From CAXTEJ01 sp964243295 (GTDB taxonomy: Bacteria > Actinomycetota > Actinomycetes > Actinomycetales > Angustibacteraceae), in NCBI GenBank assembly GCA_964243295.1, contig CAXTEJ010000006.1, positions 1 through 64,000 of the forward strand: a DNA stretch of 64,000 bases, read 5' to 3'. The first letter of the stretch is position 1. The number at the start of each line of letters is the position of its first letter. A program made the position numbers and the translations under genes. Shown piece after piece: positions 8,484 to 17,641 of this stretch. Below the pieces are notes generated by a model. It ran no database searches. It was not told the origin of the DNA and saw only the letters and a list, made by a program, of their open reading frames with translations.

Positions 8484-8511
8484 GTGAGCCGGAGTCGCAT
8501 GATCACGCGGG
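8484..8511 (+). repeat. TGATCA-repeat copy 2
   Basis: A diverged copy: GTGAGCCGGAGTCGCATGAT followed by CACGCGGG. It keeps GAGCCGG and the CATGATCACGC core. Confidence 0.75.
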
Positions 8512-8587
8512 CGAGCACGGAGCCCCGGCCGCGTCGGCCAGCGTGTCAGCTGTCGAGACGCGGCTGCCATCCCGCGACGACGGTGCG

Positions 8588-8615
8588 CTTCACCTGGCGT
8601 GCACGCCAGGTGAAG
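8588..8615. repeat. 28-bp perfect palindrome
   Basis: The left arm CTTCACCTGGCGTG is followed directly by its reverse complement CACGCCAGGTGAAG. There is no spacer and no T-run follows. It could bind a dimeric protein or form a cruciform or RNA hairpin. Confidence 0.85.
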
Positions 8616-8711
8616 TCCACCGCCGGCTCGTGAGGGACCTCGCAGGTCCGCGGACGTGCTTGGCCTCAGACGCCCAGGCCGCGGCGCGCCCTGAGGCTCG
8701 CGGGCGACCAC

Positions 8712-8836
8712 TGAGCCGGGACTGCATGATCACGCGGCGGGTGAGCCGGGACTGCATGATCACGCAGGGTGGGGTGGGGGCACCACCGCCGAGGTGAGCC
8801 GGGATTGCATGATCACGCAGGGTGGGATGGGGTGGG
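8712..8836 (+). repeat. TGATCA-repeat copies 3, 4 and 5
   Basis: Three copies of TGAGCCGGGAYTGCATGATC followed by ACGC lie at 8712-8737, 8742-8770 and 8795-8836. Copies 4 and 5 extend into CAGGGTGGGRTGGGG. The last copy ends exactly where the ftsQ stop codon begins. Confidence 0.85.
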
Positions 8837-9706
8837 TCAGCGCAGGACGGGCGTCTCGGGCGAGCTGAGGTCGTAGACCGTCGCCTTCTCGCTGCGGCGC
8901 AGGGCCGCGAAGACGGCTGCCTTGCGGTCGCTGTCGTCGGTGCCACCCCACACGACCGTGGCCGAGCCGACCTTGAACCGGACGTCGTCGGGCGTGGTGG
9001 CGCTGACCACGCCCACCGTGGCGCGCACGTCGGGTGGCAGCGAGGCGATGACCGTCAGGGCCGCGCGCAGGGCCGGTCGCTGAGCGGGGGCGAGGCCGAC
9101 GGCGATGACCGGCCGACCTCGCAGCGGGGCGGCGGACGCGGCGAAGGGGACACCGGTGGCGTCGACGACCTGGTAGCCCCCGCCCGGCACCTGGACGACG
9201 GCAGCGGGCTGTCGCACGGTCACGACCAGGCGCAGGGTCGAGGGCCACGAGCGGCTGACGTCGACGTGCTCGACGAAGGGCAGGGCGCTGACGCGCTCGC
9301 TCATGCCGCGGGTGTCGACCTGGGCCAGCGGCTGGCCGAGCCGGATGCCGGCGGCTGCGCGCACGAGCTCCTCGCGCGGCAGGCTGGGACCGGTGACCGT
9401 GGCGGTGCGCACCACCAGCAGCGGGCCGGCGTAGGCGAAGGCCAGCAGCGCGACGACCGCGACCGCGGCCAGCGCCGCGAGCAGCACCGGCCGTCGATCG
9501 AGTCGGCGAGCGGCGCGCACCCGGTCGAGGAACGGCACGGGCACCGACTCGGAGCCCGGGCGCCCCGGCCGACCGGGACGGGTGGGCCGGGCGGGCGCCT
9601 GCGGGGTCGGTGCGGGGCTGGCGCCGTGGGGCCGGCGGGCGTCGCCACCGGCGTCCTTGCCGCCGCCGTACCCGCCACGGGGGCGCGTCGGACGTGTCGT
9701 GCTCAC
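8837..9706 (-). CDS. ftsQ: Cell division protein FtsQ
   Basis: 289 aa from GTG at 9706, which overlaps the murC stop as GTGA. A Pro/Arg-rich cytosolic tail (residues 1-65) precedes a single membrane helix at about 70-92 (PVLLAALAAVAVVALLAF). A POTRA domain follows (VRTATVTGPSLPREELVRAA), then the extracytoplasmic beta domain. FtsQ links early and late divisome proteins. The N-terminal tail is longer than in E. coli, as is usual in actinobacteria. Confidence 0.94.
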   Translation of the reverse strand: MSTTRPTRPRGGYGGGKDAGGDARRPHGASPAPTPQAPARPTRPGRPGRPGSESVPVPFLDRVRAARRLDRRPVLLAALAAVAVVALLAFAYAGPLLVVRTATVTGPSLPREELVRAAAGIRLGQPLAQVDTRGMSERVSALPFVEHVDVSRSWPSTLRLVVTVRQPAAVVQVPGGGYQVVDATGVPFAASAAPLRGRPVIAVGLAPAQRPALRAALTVIASLPPDVRATVGVVSATTPDDVRFKVGSATVVWGGTDDSDRKAAVFAALRRSEKATVYDLSSPETPVLR

Positions 9707-11217
9707 GCGGTCACCGTCTCGTCGAGCAGCGCGAGCACCTCGTCGGCGAGCAGGGTGACGTCGCCGGCACCGATGGTCAGCAGCACGTCGCCCGGGCGCA
9801 GCCGGCCGGCCACCTCCGCGGCGACCCGCGACCACGAGGGCACGAACGCGACCCGGCCGGCGGGCAGCGGCACCGCGTCGGCGACCATCGCACCCGACAC
9901 CCCGGGCACAGGGTCCTCGCGGGCGGCGTAGACGTCCATCACGACGACCTCGTCGGCGCGGCCCAGCGCACGGCCGAACTCGGCGGCGAAGTCACGGGTG
10001 CGGCTGAACAGGTGGGGCTGGAAGACCGCGACCACGCGCCCCGCCCCCGCCACCTGCCGGCCGGTCGAGACGGCGGCGGCGACCTTGCCCGGGTTGTGGG
10101 CGTAGTCGTCGAACACCCGCACGCCCGCGGCCTCGCCGCGCGCCTCGAACCGTCGCCGGGTGCCGCCGAAGGTGCCGACACCCTCCAGCGCGGTCGAGAC
10201 GGGCACGCCCAGCGCCACCGCCGCGGCGACGGCACCGAGCGCGTTGAGGGCGTTGTGGTGACCGGGCACCCGCAGCGCGACCTCGCCGACCCGCCGTCCG
10301 CGGTCGACGACGGCGAGGTCGAGCCCCGCCGTCGTGGGACGCACGTCGACCATCCGGACGTCGGCACCGGCGGACTCGCCGTAGGTGACCACGTCGACGC
10401 CGAGCGCGGAGGCGGCGGCGGCCAGCCGGACAGACCCGGCGTCGTCGGCGCAGGCCACGAGCACGCCGCCCGCCCGGATGCTGCGCGCGAAGGCCACGAA
10501 GCCGGCCTCGACACCGGCGAGGTCGCCGTAGTGGTCGAGGTGGTCGGCCTGCACGTTGGTCACGACCGCGACGTGGGGGCGGTAGACGACGAAGCTGCCG
10601 TCGCTCTCGTCGGCCTCCAGCACGAACGCGTCACCGCTGCCGTGGTGGCCGTTGGTGCCGCTCTCGGTGAGCTCGCCCCCGATCGAGAACGAGGGGTCGA
10701 GACCCGCGTGCTGCAGCGTCACGGTGAGCATCGAGGTCGTGGTGGTCTTGCCGTTGGTGCCCGCGACCGCGACGACGCGGTGGCCGGACGCGACGGCGGC
10801 GAGCGCCTGCGAGCGGTGCAGCAGCTGCAGTCCCTGCTCGCGGGCGGCGACGAGCTCGGGGTTGGAGCGGCGGATCGCGGAGTTGGCGACCACGGTGCGG
10901 GCGCCGGTGACGTGGGCCGGGTCGTGGCCGACGTGCACCGTGGCGCCCTCGGCCCGCAGCGCGGTCAGCAGCACCGACTCGCGGGCGTCGCTGCCGGTGA
11001 CGGTCATGCCGCGCGCCAGCATGATGCGCGCGATGCCCGACATGCCGGCGCCGCCGATGCCGACGAAGTGCACGGGGGGCAGGTCGGCGGCGGCGAGCAG
11101 CGGCGTGCCCGCAAGAGGCACCAGCGACTGCGGCACCAGCGACTGCGCGGCGGCGCCGTCGGCAGCAGGGCCCGGCGCCACTGCGGGGCCGGCGTCCGGC
11201 TCGGGGGCGAGGCTCAC
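9703..11217 (-). CDS. murC: UDP-N-acetylmuramate--L-alanine ligase
   Basis: 504-aa ATP-dependent cytosolic ligase adding L-Ala to UDP-MurNAc. The Rossmann start VHFVGIGGAGMSGIARIML begins near residue 49 and the ATP loop VAVAGTNGKTTTT near 155. The first 45 residues are an unusual Ala/Pro-rich extension containing a repeated SLVP unit, encoded by two tandem 15-bp copies (11117-11146). Start is GTG at 11217, overlapping the murG stop as GTGA. A later start close to PPVHFVGIGG is possible, but the overlap favours the long form. Confidence 0.95.
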   Translation of the reverse strand: MSLAPEPDAGPAVAPGPAADGAAAQSLVPQSLVPLAGTPLLAAADLPPVHFVGIGGAGMSGIARIMLARGMTVTGSDARESVLLTALRAEGATVHVGHDPAHVTGARTVVANSAIRRSNPELVAAREQGLQLLHRSQALAAVASGHRVVAVAGTNGKTTTTSMLTVTLQHAGLDPSFSIGGELTESGTNGHHGSGDAFVLEADESDGSFVVYRPHVAVVTNVQADHLDHYGDLAGVEAGFVAFARSIRAGGVLVACADDAGSVRLAAAASALGVDVVTYGESAGADVRMVDVRPTTAGLDLAVVDRGRRVGEVALRVPGHHNALNALGAVAAAVALGVPVSTALEGVGTFGGTRRRFEARGEAAGVRVFDDYAHNPGKVAAAVSTGRQVAGAGRVVAVFQPHLFSRTRDFAAEFGRALGRADEVVVMDVYAAREDPVPGVSGAMVADAVPLPAGRVAFVPSWSRVAAEVAGRLRPGDVLLTIGAGDVTLLADEVLALLDETVTA

Positions 11218-12353
11218 GAGGCCTCCGTCACGGGCGGGGCAGCCAGCGTCGCCGGGCGGCCGTGCACCGCGGCGAGCACCAGGTCGGCGAGCCGCTCGTC
11301 GGCGTGCGGGACGCCGAGGGCCGCGGCTGCACCCCCCATGCGCTGCAGCGCGCCGTGGTCACCCAGCAGCGGCACCAGCACCTCGCGCACCCAGGCCGGC
11401 GTGCAGTCGGCGTCGTCGACCACCACGCCGCCGCCGCCGCGGGCGACGAGCTCGGCGTTGAGGCGCTGCTCGCCGTTGCCGATTGGCAGCGGCACGTAGG
11501 CGCCGGGCAGCCCGACGGCTGTCAGCTCGCAGACGGTGCTGGCGCCCGAGCGGCAGGCCACCAGGTCGGCGGCGGCGTAGGCGAGCTCGATGCGGTCGAG
11601 GTAGTCGACCACCCGGTAGACGGGTCTCCCCGGCCCCGTGGGCAGGTCGGCCGGCAGGTCGACGTCCTTGCCCAGACCGCTGGCGTGCAGCACCTGGACG
11701 CCGGCACCCACCAGGTCTGGGGCGGCCCGGCCGAACGTCTGGTTGAGCCGCTGGGCGCCGAGCGACCCGCCGGTGACGAGCAGCGTGGTGAGGTCGGGGT
11801 CGAGGCCGAGCTCGTGGTGGGCCTGGTCGCGCACCTCCAGGCGGCGCAGGCCGCTGATCTCGGGGCGCAGCGGCATGCCGGTGTGGACGGCGCCGGGCAG
11901 CCGGGTCGAGGCGAAGGCGACGGCGACGTACGGCGTGAGGCGGGCGCCGAGGCGGTTGGCGAGGCCCGGCAGCGGGTTCTGCTCGTGGATGACGACCGGG
12001 ATGCGGCGGCGGCGGGCGGCGAGGTAGGCCGGCGCGCTGACGTAGCCCCCGAAGCCGACGACGACGTCGGCGCGCGAGTGCGCCATGGCGGCCGCGGCCG
12101 CGTCGACCGCGCCCCGCAGCCGGCCGGCGAGCCGGGCGAGGTCGGGGCCGGGGCGGCGCGGCATCGGCACCCGGGGCACGGTCACCAGGCGGTAGCCGCG
12201 CTCCGGCACCAGCCGGGCCTCGAGGCCCTCGGCGGTGCCCAGCGCCGTGATGACGGTGGCGGGGTCGCGGCGGCGCAGGCAGTCGGCGAGCGCGAGCAGC
12301 GGCGAGACGTGGCCGGCTGAGCCGCCACCGGCCAGCAGCACCGAGAGCGTCAT
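11214..12353 (-). CDS. murG: MurG: lipid I to lipid II N-acetylglucosaminyltransferase
   Basis: 379-aa GT28 glycosyltransferase acting at the inner face of the membrane and transferring GlcNAc to lipid I. The N-terminal glycine loop is GGGSAGHVSPLLAL. HEQNPLPGLANR near residue 120 and the UDP-binding region GGSLGAQRLNQ near 195 are conserved, as is CRSGASTVCELTAVGLP near 268. Start is ATG at 12353. It lies 16 bp after ftsW. Confidence 0.96.
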   Translation of the reverse strand: MTLSVLLAGGGSAGHVSPLLALADCLRRRDPATVITALGTAEGLEARLVPERGYRLVTVPRVPMPRRPGPDLARLAGRLRGAVDAAAAAMAHSRADVVVGFGGYVSAPAYLAARRRRIPVVIHEQNPLPGLANRLGARLTPYVAVAFASTRLPGAVHTGMPLRPEISGLRRLEVRDQAHHELGLDPDLTTLLVTGGSLGAQRLNQTFGRAAPDLVGAGVQVLHASGLGKDVDLPADLPTGPGRPVYRVVDYLDRIELAYAAADLVACRSGASTVCELTAVGLPGAYVPLPIGNGEQRLNAELVARGGGGVVVDDADCTPAWVREVLVPLLGDHGALQRMGGAAAALGVPHADERLADLVLAAVHGRPATLAAPPVTEAS

Positions 12354-12369
12354 GGCAGCACCGGCGAGC

Positions 12370-13677
<1,308 letters not shown>

Positions 13678-13680
13678 GCG

Positions 13681-15150
13681 CTACTCCCCTGCCGAGGCGA
13701 GCCGGCGCACCGCGGCGGCGAACTCCTCACCGCGGTGGGTGTAGTCGCGGAACTGGTCGGTGGAGGCGGCTGCCGGCGCGAGCAGCACGGTGTCGCCGGG
13801 TCGCGCGAGGGAGGCGGCGGCGCGCACGACGGAGTCCATCAGGCCAGTCTCGGCGTTCGCGATGCCGACCACGGGCACATCGGGCGCGTGTCGCGCGATC
13901 GCCTCGGCGATCAGGTCGCGGTCGGTGCCGACGAGCACCGCGGCCCGCAGCCGGCGCGCGTGCACCCGCACCAGGTCGTCGACCGAGGCGCCCTTGAGCA
14001 ACCCGCCCGCGACCCACACGACGCTCTCGTACGCCGACAGCGCCGCGGCCGCCGCGTGCGGGTTGGTGGCCTTGCTGTCGTCGACGAACGCCACCTGGCC
14101 GACGTCGGCGACGTGGGCGATGCGGTGGGGGTCGGGCACGAACCCGCGCAGCCCGTCGCGGACCGCGGCGGGCGCCACGCCGTGGGCGCGGGCGAGCGCA
14201 GCGGCGGCGAGCGCGTTGGCCACCTGGTGGGGCGCGAGGGTCGGTGCGTCGCCCTGGACGTCGGCGAGCGTGCCGAGCTCGGCGGCCGAGGTGTGCAGCT
14301 GCGGCACGAACGCGCGGTCGGCGAGCACGTCGTCGACGACGCCGACCATGCCGGGCGCGGGGATGCCGAGGGTGAAACCCGTTGCGCGGCAGCCGTCCTG
14401 GACGTCGGCGTCGCGGACGAGCTGCTCGGTGACCGGGTCCTGCACGTTGTAGACGCACGCCACGCGGGTGCGCTGGTAGATCTCGCCCTTGTCGCGGCGG
14501 TAGGCGTCCATCGACCCGTGCCAGTCGAGGTGGTCAGGGGCGACGTTGAGGACGGCGCTCGCCTCGGGCGCCAGCCGGGAGTCGGCAGCCAGCCAGTGCA
14601 GCTGGAAGCTCGACAGCTCGACCGCGAGGACGTCGTACGGCTCGGGGTGCTGCAGCGCCTCGACGACGGGCGTGCCGACGTTGCCGACCGCCTCGGTGCG
14701 CAGGCCGCCCGCGCGCAGCATCGCGGTCAGCATGCGCACGGTGGTGGTCTTGCCGTTGGTGCCGGTGAGGGTGAGCCAGGGAGCGGCGCCGGTGGCCGGG
14801 CGCAGCCGCCAGGCCAGCTCGACCTCCCCCCACACCGGGACGCCGGTCGCTGCGGCACCGGCGAGCAGCCGCTGGTCGGGCCGCCATCCCGGCGAGGTGA
14901 CCACGACGTCGGGGCGGTGCGGCAGCGCGCTGACGTGCTCGGGCCCGATCCGGACGTCGGCACCGAGGATCGAGAGGATCTCGCGCCGCTCGTCGGTGGT
15001 GGGCCCTCCCGAGCCGTCGACCACCGTGACGCGCGCACCGCGCTCGAGCAGCGCGTCGGCGGCCGCGAAACCACTGCGCCCCAGGCCCGCCACGACGACG
15101 TCGAGCCCGGCCCAGTCGGCCGCGCCGTGCGTCAGGCCGTCGAGCCTCAC
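13681..15150 (-). CDS. murD: UDP-N-acetylmuramoyl-L-alanine--D-glutamate ligase
   Basis: 489 aa from GTG at 15150, overlapping the mraY stop as GTGA; the longer in-frame extension is antisense noise. It has the N-terminal Rossmann domain (VVVAGLGRSGFAAADALLERGA), the central ATP loop LTLTGTNGKTTTVRML and NVAPDHLDWHGSMDAYRRDK. It adds D-Glu to UDP-MurNAc-L-Ala in the cytosol. Gene order mraY-murD-ftsW is standard. Confidence 0.96.
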   Translation of the reverse strand: MRLDGLTHGAADWAGLDVVVAGLGRSGFAAADALLERGARVTVVDGSGGPTTDERREILSILGADVRIGPEHVSALPHRPDVVVTSPGWRPDQRLLAGAAATGVPVWGEVELAWRLRPATGAAPWLTLTGTNGKTTTVRMLTAMLRAGGLRTEAVGNVGTPVVEALQHPEPYDVLAVELSSFQLHWLAADSRLAPEASAVLNVAPDHLDWHGSMDAYRRDKGEIYQRTRVACVYNVQDPVTEQLVRDADVQDGCRATGFTLGIPAPGMVGVVDDVLADRAFVPQLHTSAAELGTLADVQGDAPTLAPHQVANALAAAALARAHGVAPAAVRDGLRGFVPDPHRIAHVADVGQVAFVDDSKATNPHAAAAALSAYESVVWVAGGLLKGASVDDLVRVHARRLRAAVLVGTDRDLIAEAIARHAPDVPVVGIANAETGLMDSVVRAAASLARPGDTVLLAPAAASTDQFRDYTHRGEEFAAAVRRLASAGE

Positions 15151-16247
15151 GAGCCCACCACCCACTCGCCGTAGAAGATGCCCAGGCCGAGCGCCACGAA
15201 CAGCCCGGCGATGATCCAGAAGCGGATCACGATGGTGACCTCCTGCCACCCGAGCAGCTCGAAGTGGTGCTGCAGCGGCGCCATCCTGAACACCCGCTTG
15301 CCGGTCATCTTGAAGGAGGCGACCTGGATGATCACCGAAGCCGTGATGATGACGAACAGCCCGCCGATGACCAGCAGCAGGATCTCGGTGCGGCTGGTGA
15401 TGGCGAGGCCCGCGAGCGCCCCACCGAGCGCCAGCGACCCGGTGTCGCCCATGAAGATCTTGGCCGGGGCGGCGTTCCACCACAAGAACCCGATGCAGGC
15501 GCCCATGACGCAGGCCGCGACCACGGCGAGGTCACGCGGGTCGCGCACCTCGTAGCACTTCAGGGCGGTGGCGCTCGTGGCGTCGGAGCTGAGGTTCTGG
15601 CAGCTCTGGTTGGACTGCCAGGTGCCGATCAGCACGTAGGCGGCGAAGACGAGCGTGCTCGCGCCGGTGGCCAGGCCGTCGAGGCCGTCGGTGAGGTTCA
15701 CGCCGTTGCTGGCCGCGGCGATCATCAGGTAGGCCCACACGACGAACAGGGCGACGCCGACGGCCGTGCCGGCGAAGGCCAGGTCGACGCGGGTGTCACG
15801 GATGATCGAGACCTGCGTCGAGGCGGGGGTGCGGAACTGCGAGTTCGGGAACTGCAGCACCAGCACGGCGAACACGATCGAGATCACCGACTGGCCGATG
15901 AGCTTCGGCCCGGCGCGCAGGCCCAGGCTGCGCTGCTTGGAGATCTTGATGAAGTCGTCGAGGAACCCGACGAAACCCAGGCCCGCCATGAGGAACAGCA
16001 CGAGCACCGCGCTCATGGTCGGTGGCCGCAGCGTCACCAGGTGGGCCGCGGCGTAGGCGACGAGCACTGCCGCGATGATGACGGCGCCGCCCATCGTGGG
16101 CGTGCCGCGCTTGGTGTGGTGGGACGTCGGGCCGTCGTCGCGGATGAACTGGCCGTAGCTGCGCTTGACGAGGAACCGGATGTAGAGCGGGGTGCCGAGC
16201 AGCGACACCAGCAGCGAGACGGCGGCCGCGACGAGGACGGTCTTCAC
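15147..16247 (-). CDS. mraY: Phospho-MurNAc-pentapeptide-transferase
   Basis: 366-aa polytopic membrane enzyme making lipid I from UDP-MurNAc-pentapeptide and undecaprenyl phosphate. Start is GTG at 16247, overlapping the murF stop as GTGA. Conserved features are GPTSHHTKRGTPTMGG near residue 50, the aspartate pair in GFLDDFIK, NGVNLTDGLDGLA near 190, and HHFELLGWQE near the C-terminus. An insertion between helices (about 195-240, with CQNLSSDATSATALKCYE) is longer than in E. coli; its two cysteines could pair outside the cell. Confidence 0.96.
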   Translation of the reverse strand: MKTVLVAAAVSLLVSLLGTPLYIRFLVKRSYGQFIRDDGPTSHHTKRGTPTMGGAVIIAAVLVAYAAAHLVTLRPPTMSAVLVLFLMAGLGFVGFLDDFIKISKQRSLGLRAGPKLIGQSVISIVFAVLVLQFPNSQFRTPASTQVSIIRDTRVDLAFAGTAVGVALFVVWAYLMIAAASNGVNLTDGLDGLATGASTLVFAAYVLIGTWQSNQSCQNLSSDATSATALKCYEVRDPRDLAVVAACVMGACIGFLWWNAAPAKIFMGDTGSLALGGALAGLAITSRTEILLLVIGGLFVIITASVIIQVASFKMTGKRVFRMAPLQHHFELLGWQEVTIVIRFWIIAGLFVALGLGIFYGEWVVGS

Positions 16248-17641
16248 GGGCGCTCTCCGGTCAGGCGCTCGCCCAGCCACCGCAGCCCGCTGTCACGGCT
16301 GGACTTCAGCAGGACGACGTCACCGGGCTCGAGCTCGGCGGTGAGAAGCTCGTGAGCGGCGTCGACGTCGGGGACCAGCACCGACTCCTCACCCCACGAG
16401 CCCTCCATCACCGCGCCGGTGTGCATGGCGCGCGCGCCCTGGCCCACGACGACGAGCCGGTCGACACCGAGGCGCACGACCAGGCGGCCGATGGCGTCGT
16501 GCTCGGCTACCGCGTCGTCGCCGAGCTCGAGCATCTCGCCGAGGACGGCCCAGCTGCGGCGTCCGGCGGCCATGCTGACCAGGGCCTTGAGCGCCGCCCG
16601 CACCGAGTCGGGGTTGGCGTTGTAGGCGTCGTTGACGACTGTGACGCCGTCCGGGCGCTCGGTGACCTCCATCCGCCAGCGGCTGACCGGGCGCGCGGCA
16701 CCGAGCGCCTCGGCGACGGCGGGCAGCGCCATGCCGACCTCGAGGGCGACCGCGGCGACGGCGAGCGCGTTGGCGACGTGGTGCTCGCCGTGCAGGGCGA
16801 GCCGCACCGGCGCCTCCCCCCGCGGGGTCACGAGCGTGAAGCTCGCCCGCGCCAGGTCGTCGGCGACGACGTCACGCGCACGCACGACGGCGTCGTCGCC
16901 CTGCCCGAAGGTCACGACCCGCGCGGCGGTGACGCCCGCCATCGCGGCCACCCGCGCGTCGTCGGCGTTGAGCACCGCCAGCCCGGACGCCGGCAGGTCG
17001 GCCACGAGCTCGGACTTGGCGCGCGCGATGGCGTCGACGGAGCCGAACTCGCCGACGTGGGCGGTGCCGACGTTGAGGACGACCGAGATGTCGGGCATGA
17101 CGATGCCGGTCAGGTAGCGCAGGTGGCCGACGCCCCGGGCGCCCATCTCGAGCACCAGGTGGCGCGTGCCGGCCTCGACGCGCAGCGCGGTCAGCGGCAC
17201 GCCCACCTCGCCGTTGAACGACTCGGCCGACGCGACGGTCGGGGCGTGGGCGCCGAGCACCTGCGCCAGCAGGTCCTTGGTGCTGGTCTTGCCCGACGAG
17301 CCGGTCACCGCGACGACGGTCAGCGCCTCGACGCGCGCGACGACGGCCCGGGCGAGCGCGGCGAAGCCCTCCTGGACGTCGGTCACGACCACGCACGCGA
17401 GGCCGGCCACCGGGCGCTGCACGAGCGCGGCGACGGCGCCTCGCTCGGCCGCCTGGGCGACGAAGTCGTGGCCGTCGGCGTGCTCGCCGACGCGCGCGAC
17501 GTACAGGCTGCCGGGCTGGGCGAGCCGGGCGTCGGTGACGACGGGACCGGTCACCGGCCTCGGCGCCGCCTCGTCGGCTGCGTCCGCGACCAGCCGGCCG
17601 CCGGTCGCCTGGGCGACCTCGGCGAGCGTGAGGGCGATCAT
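16244..17641 (-). CDS. murF: UDP-MurNAc-tripeptide--D-alanyl-D-alanine ligase
   Basis: 465 aa. The ATP loop is VAVTGSSGKTSTKDLL near residue 112. Other Mur-ligase motifs include NVGTAHVGEFGS and NDAYNANPDSVRAAL. It finishes the UDP-MurNAc-pentapeptide in the cytosol by adding D-Ala-D-Ala. Start is ATG at 17641, overlapping the murE stop as ATGA. It is followed by mraY with a 4-nt overlap, so murE to murD are translationally linked. Confidence 0.96.
   Translation of the reverse strand: MIALTLAEVAQATGGRLVADAADEAAPRPVTGPVVTDARLAQPGSLYVARVGEHADGHDFVAQAAERGAVAALVQRPVAGLACVVVTDVQEGFAALARAVVARVEALTVVAVTGSSGKTSTKDLLAQVLGAHAPTVASAESFNGEVGVPLTALRVEAGTRHLVLEMGARGVGHLRYLTGIVMPDISVVLNVGTAHVGEFGSVDAIARAKSELVADLPASGLAVLNADDARVAAMAGVTAARVVTFGQGDDAVVRARDVVADDLARASFTLVTPRGEAPVRLALHGEHHVANALAVAAVALEVGMALPAVAEALGAARPVSRWRMEVTERPDGVTVVNDAYNANPDSVRAALKALVSMAAGRRSWAVLGEMLELGDDAVAEHDAIGRLVVRLGVDRLVVVGQGARAMHTGAVMEGSWGEESVLVPDVDAAHELLTAELEPGDVVLLKSSRDSGLRWLGERLTGERP

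Larger units (their letters stand above)
8112..8836. other. ftsQ-ftsZ spacer, 725 bp, non-coding and repeat-rich
   Basis: No credible gene is present on either strand. It holds the presumed ftsZ promoter and leader nearest ftsZ, five copies of a TGATCA-centred repeat, and a 28-bp perfect palindrome. A small hairpin lies at 8635-8649 (GGACCT-CGC-AGGTCC). Its length is unusual, because all other dcw genes from rsmH to ftsQ overlap or nearly overlap. Confidence 0.85.

Noticed and set aside
8588..8615. Palindrome as the intrinsic terminator of ftsQ
   Set aside because: No loop or T-run, and it lies about 220 bp past the ftsQ stop; kept as an unassigned repeat.
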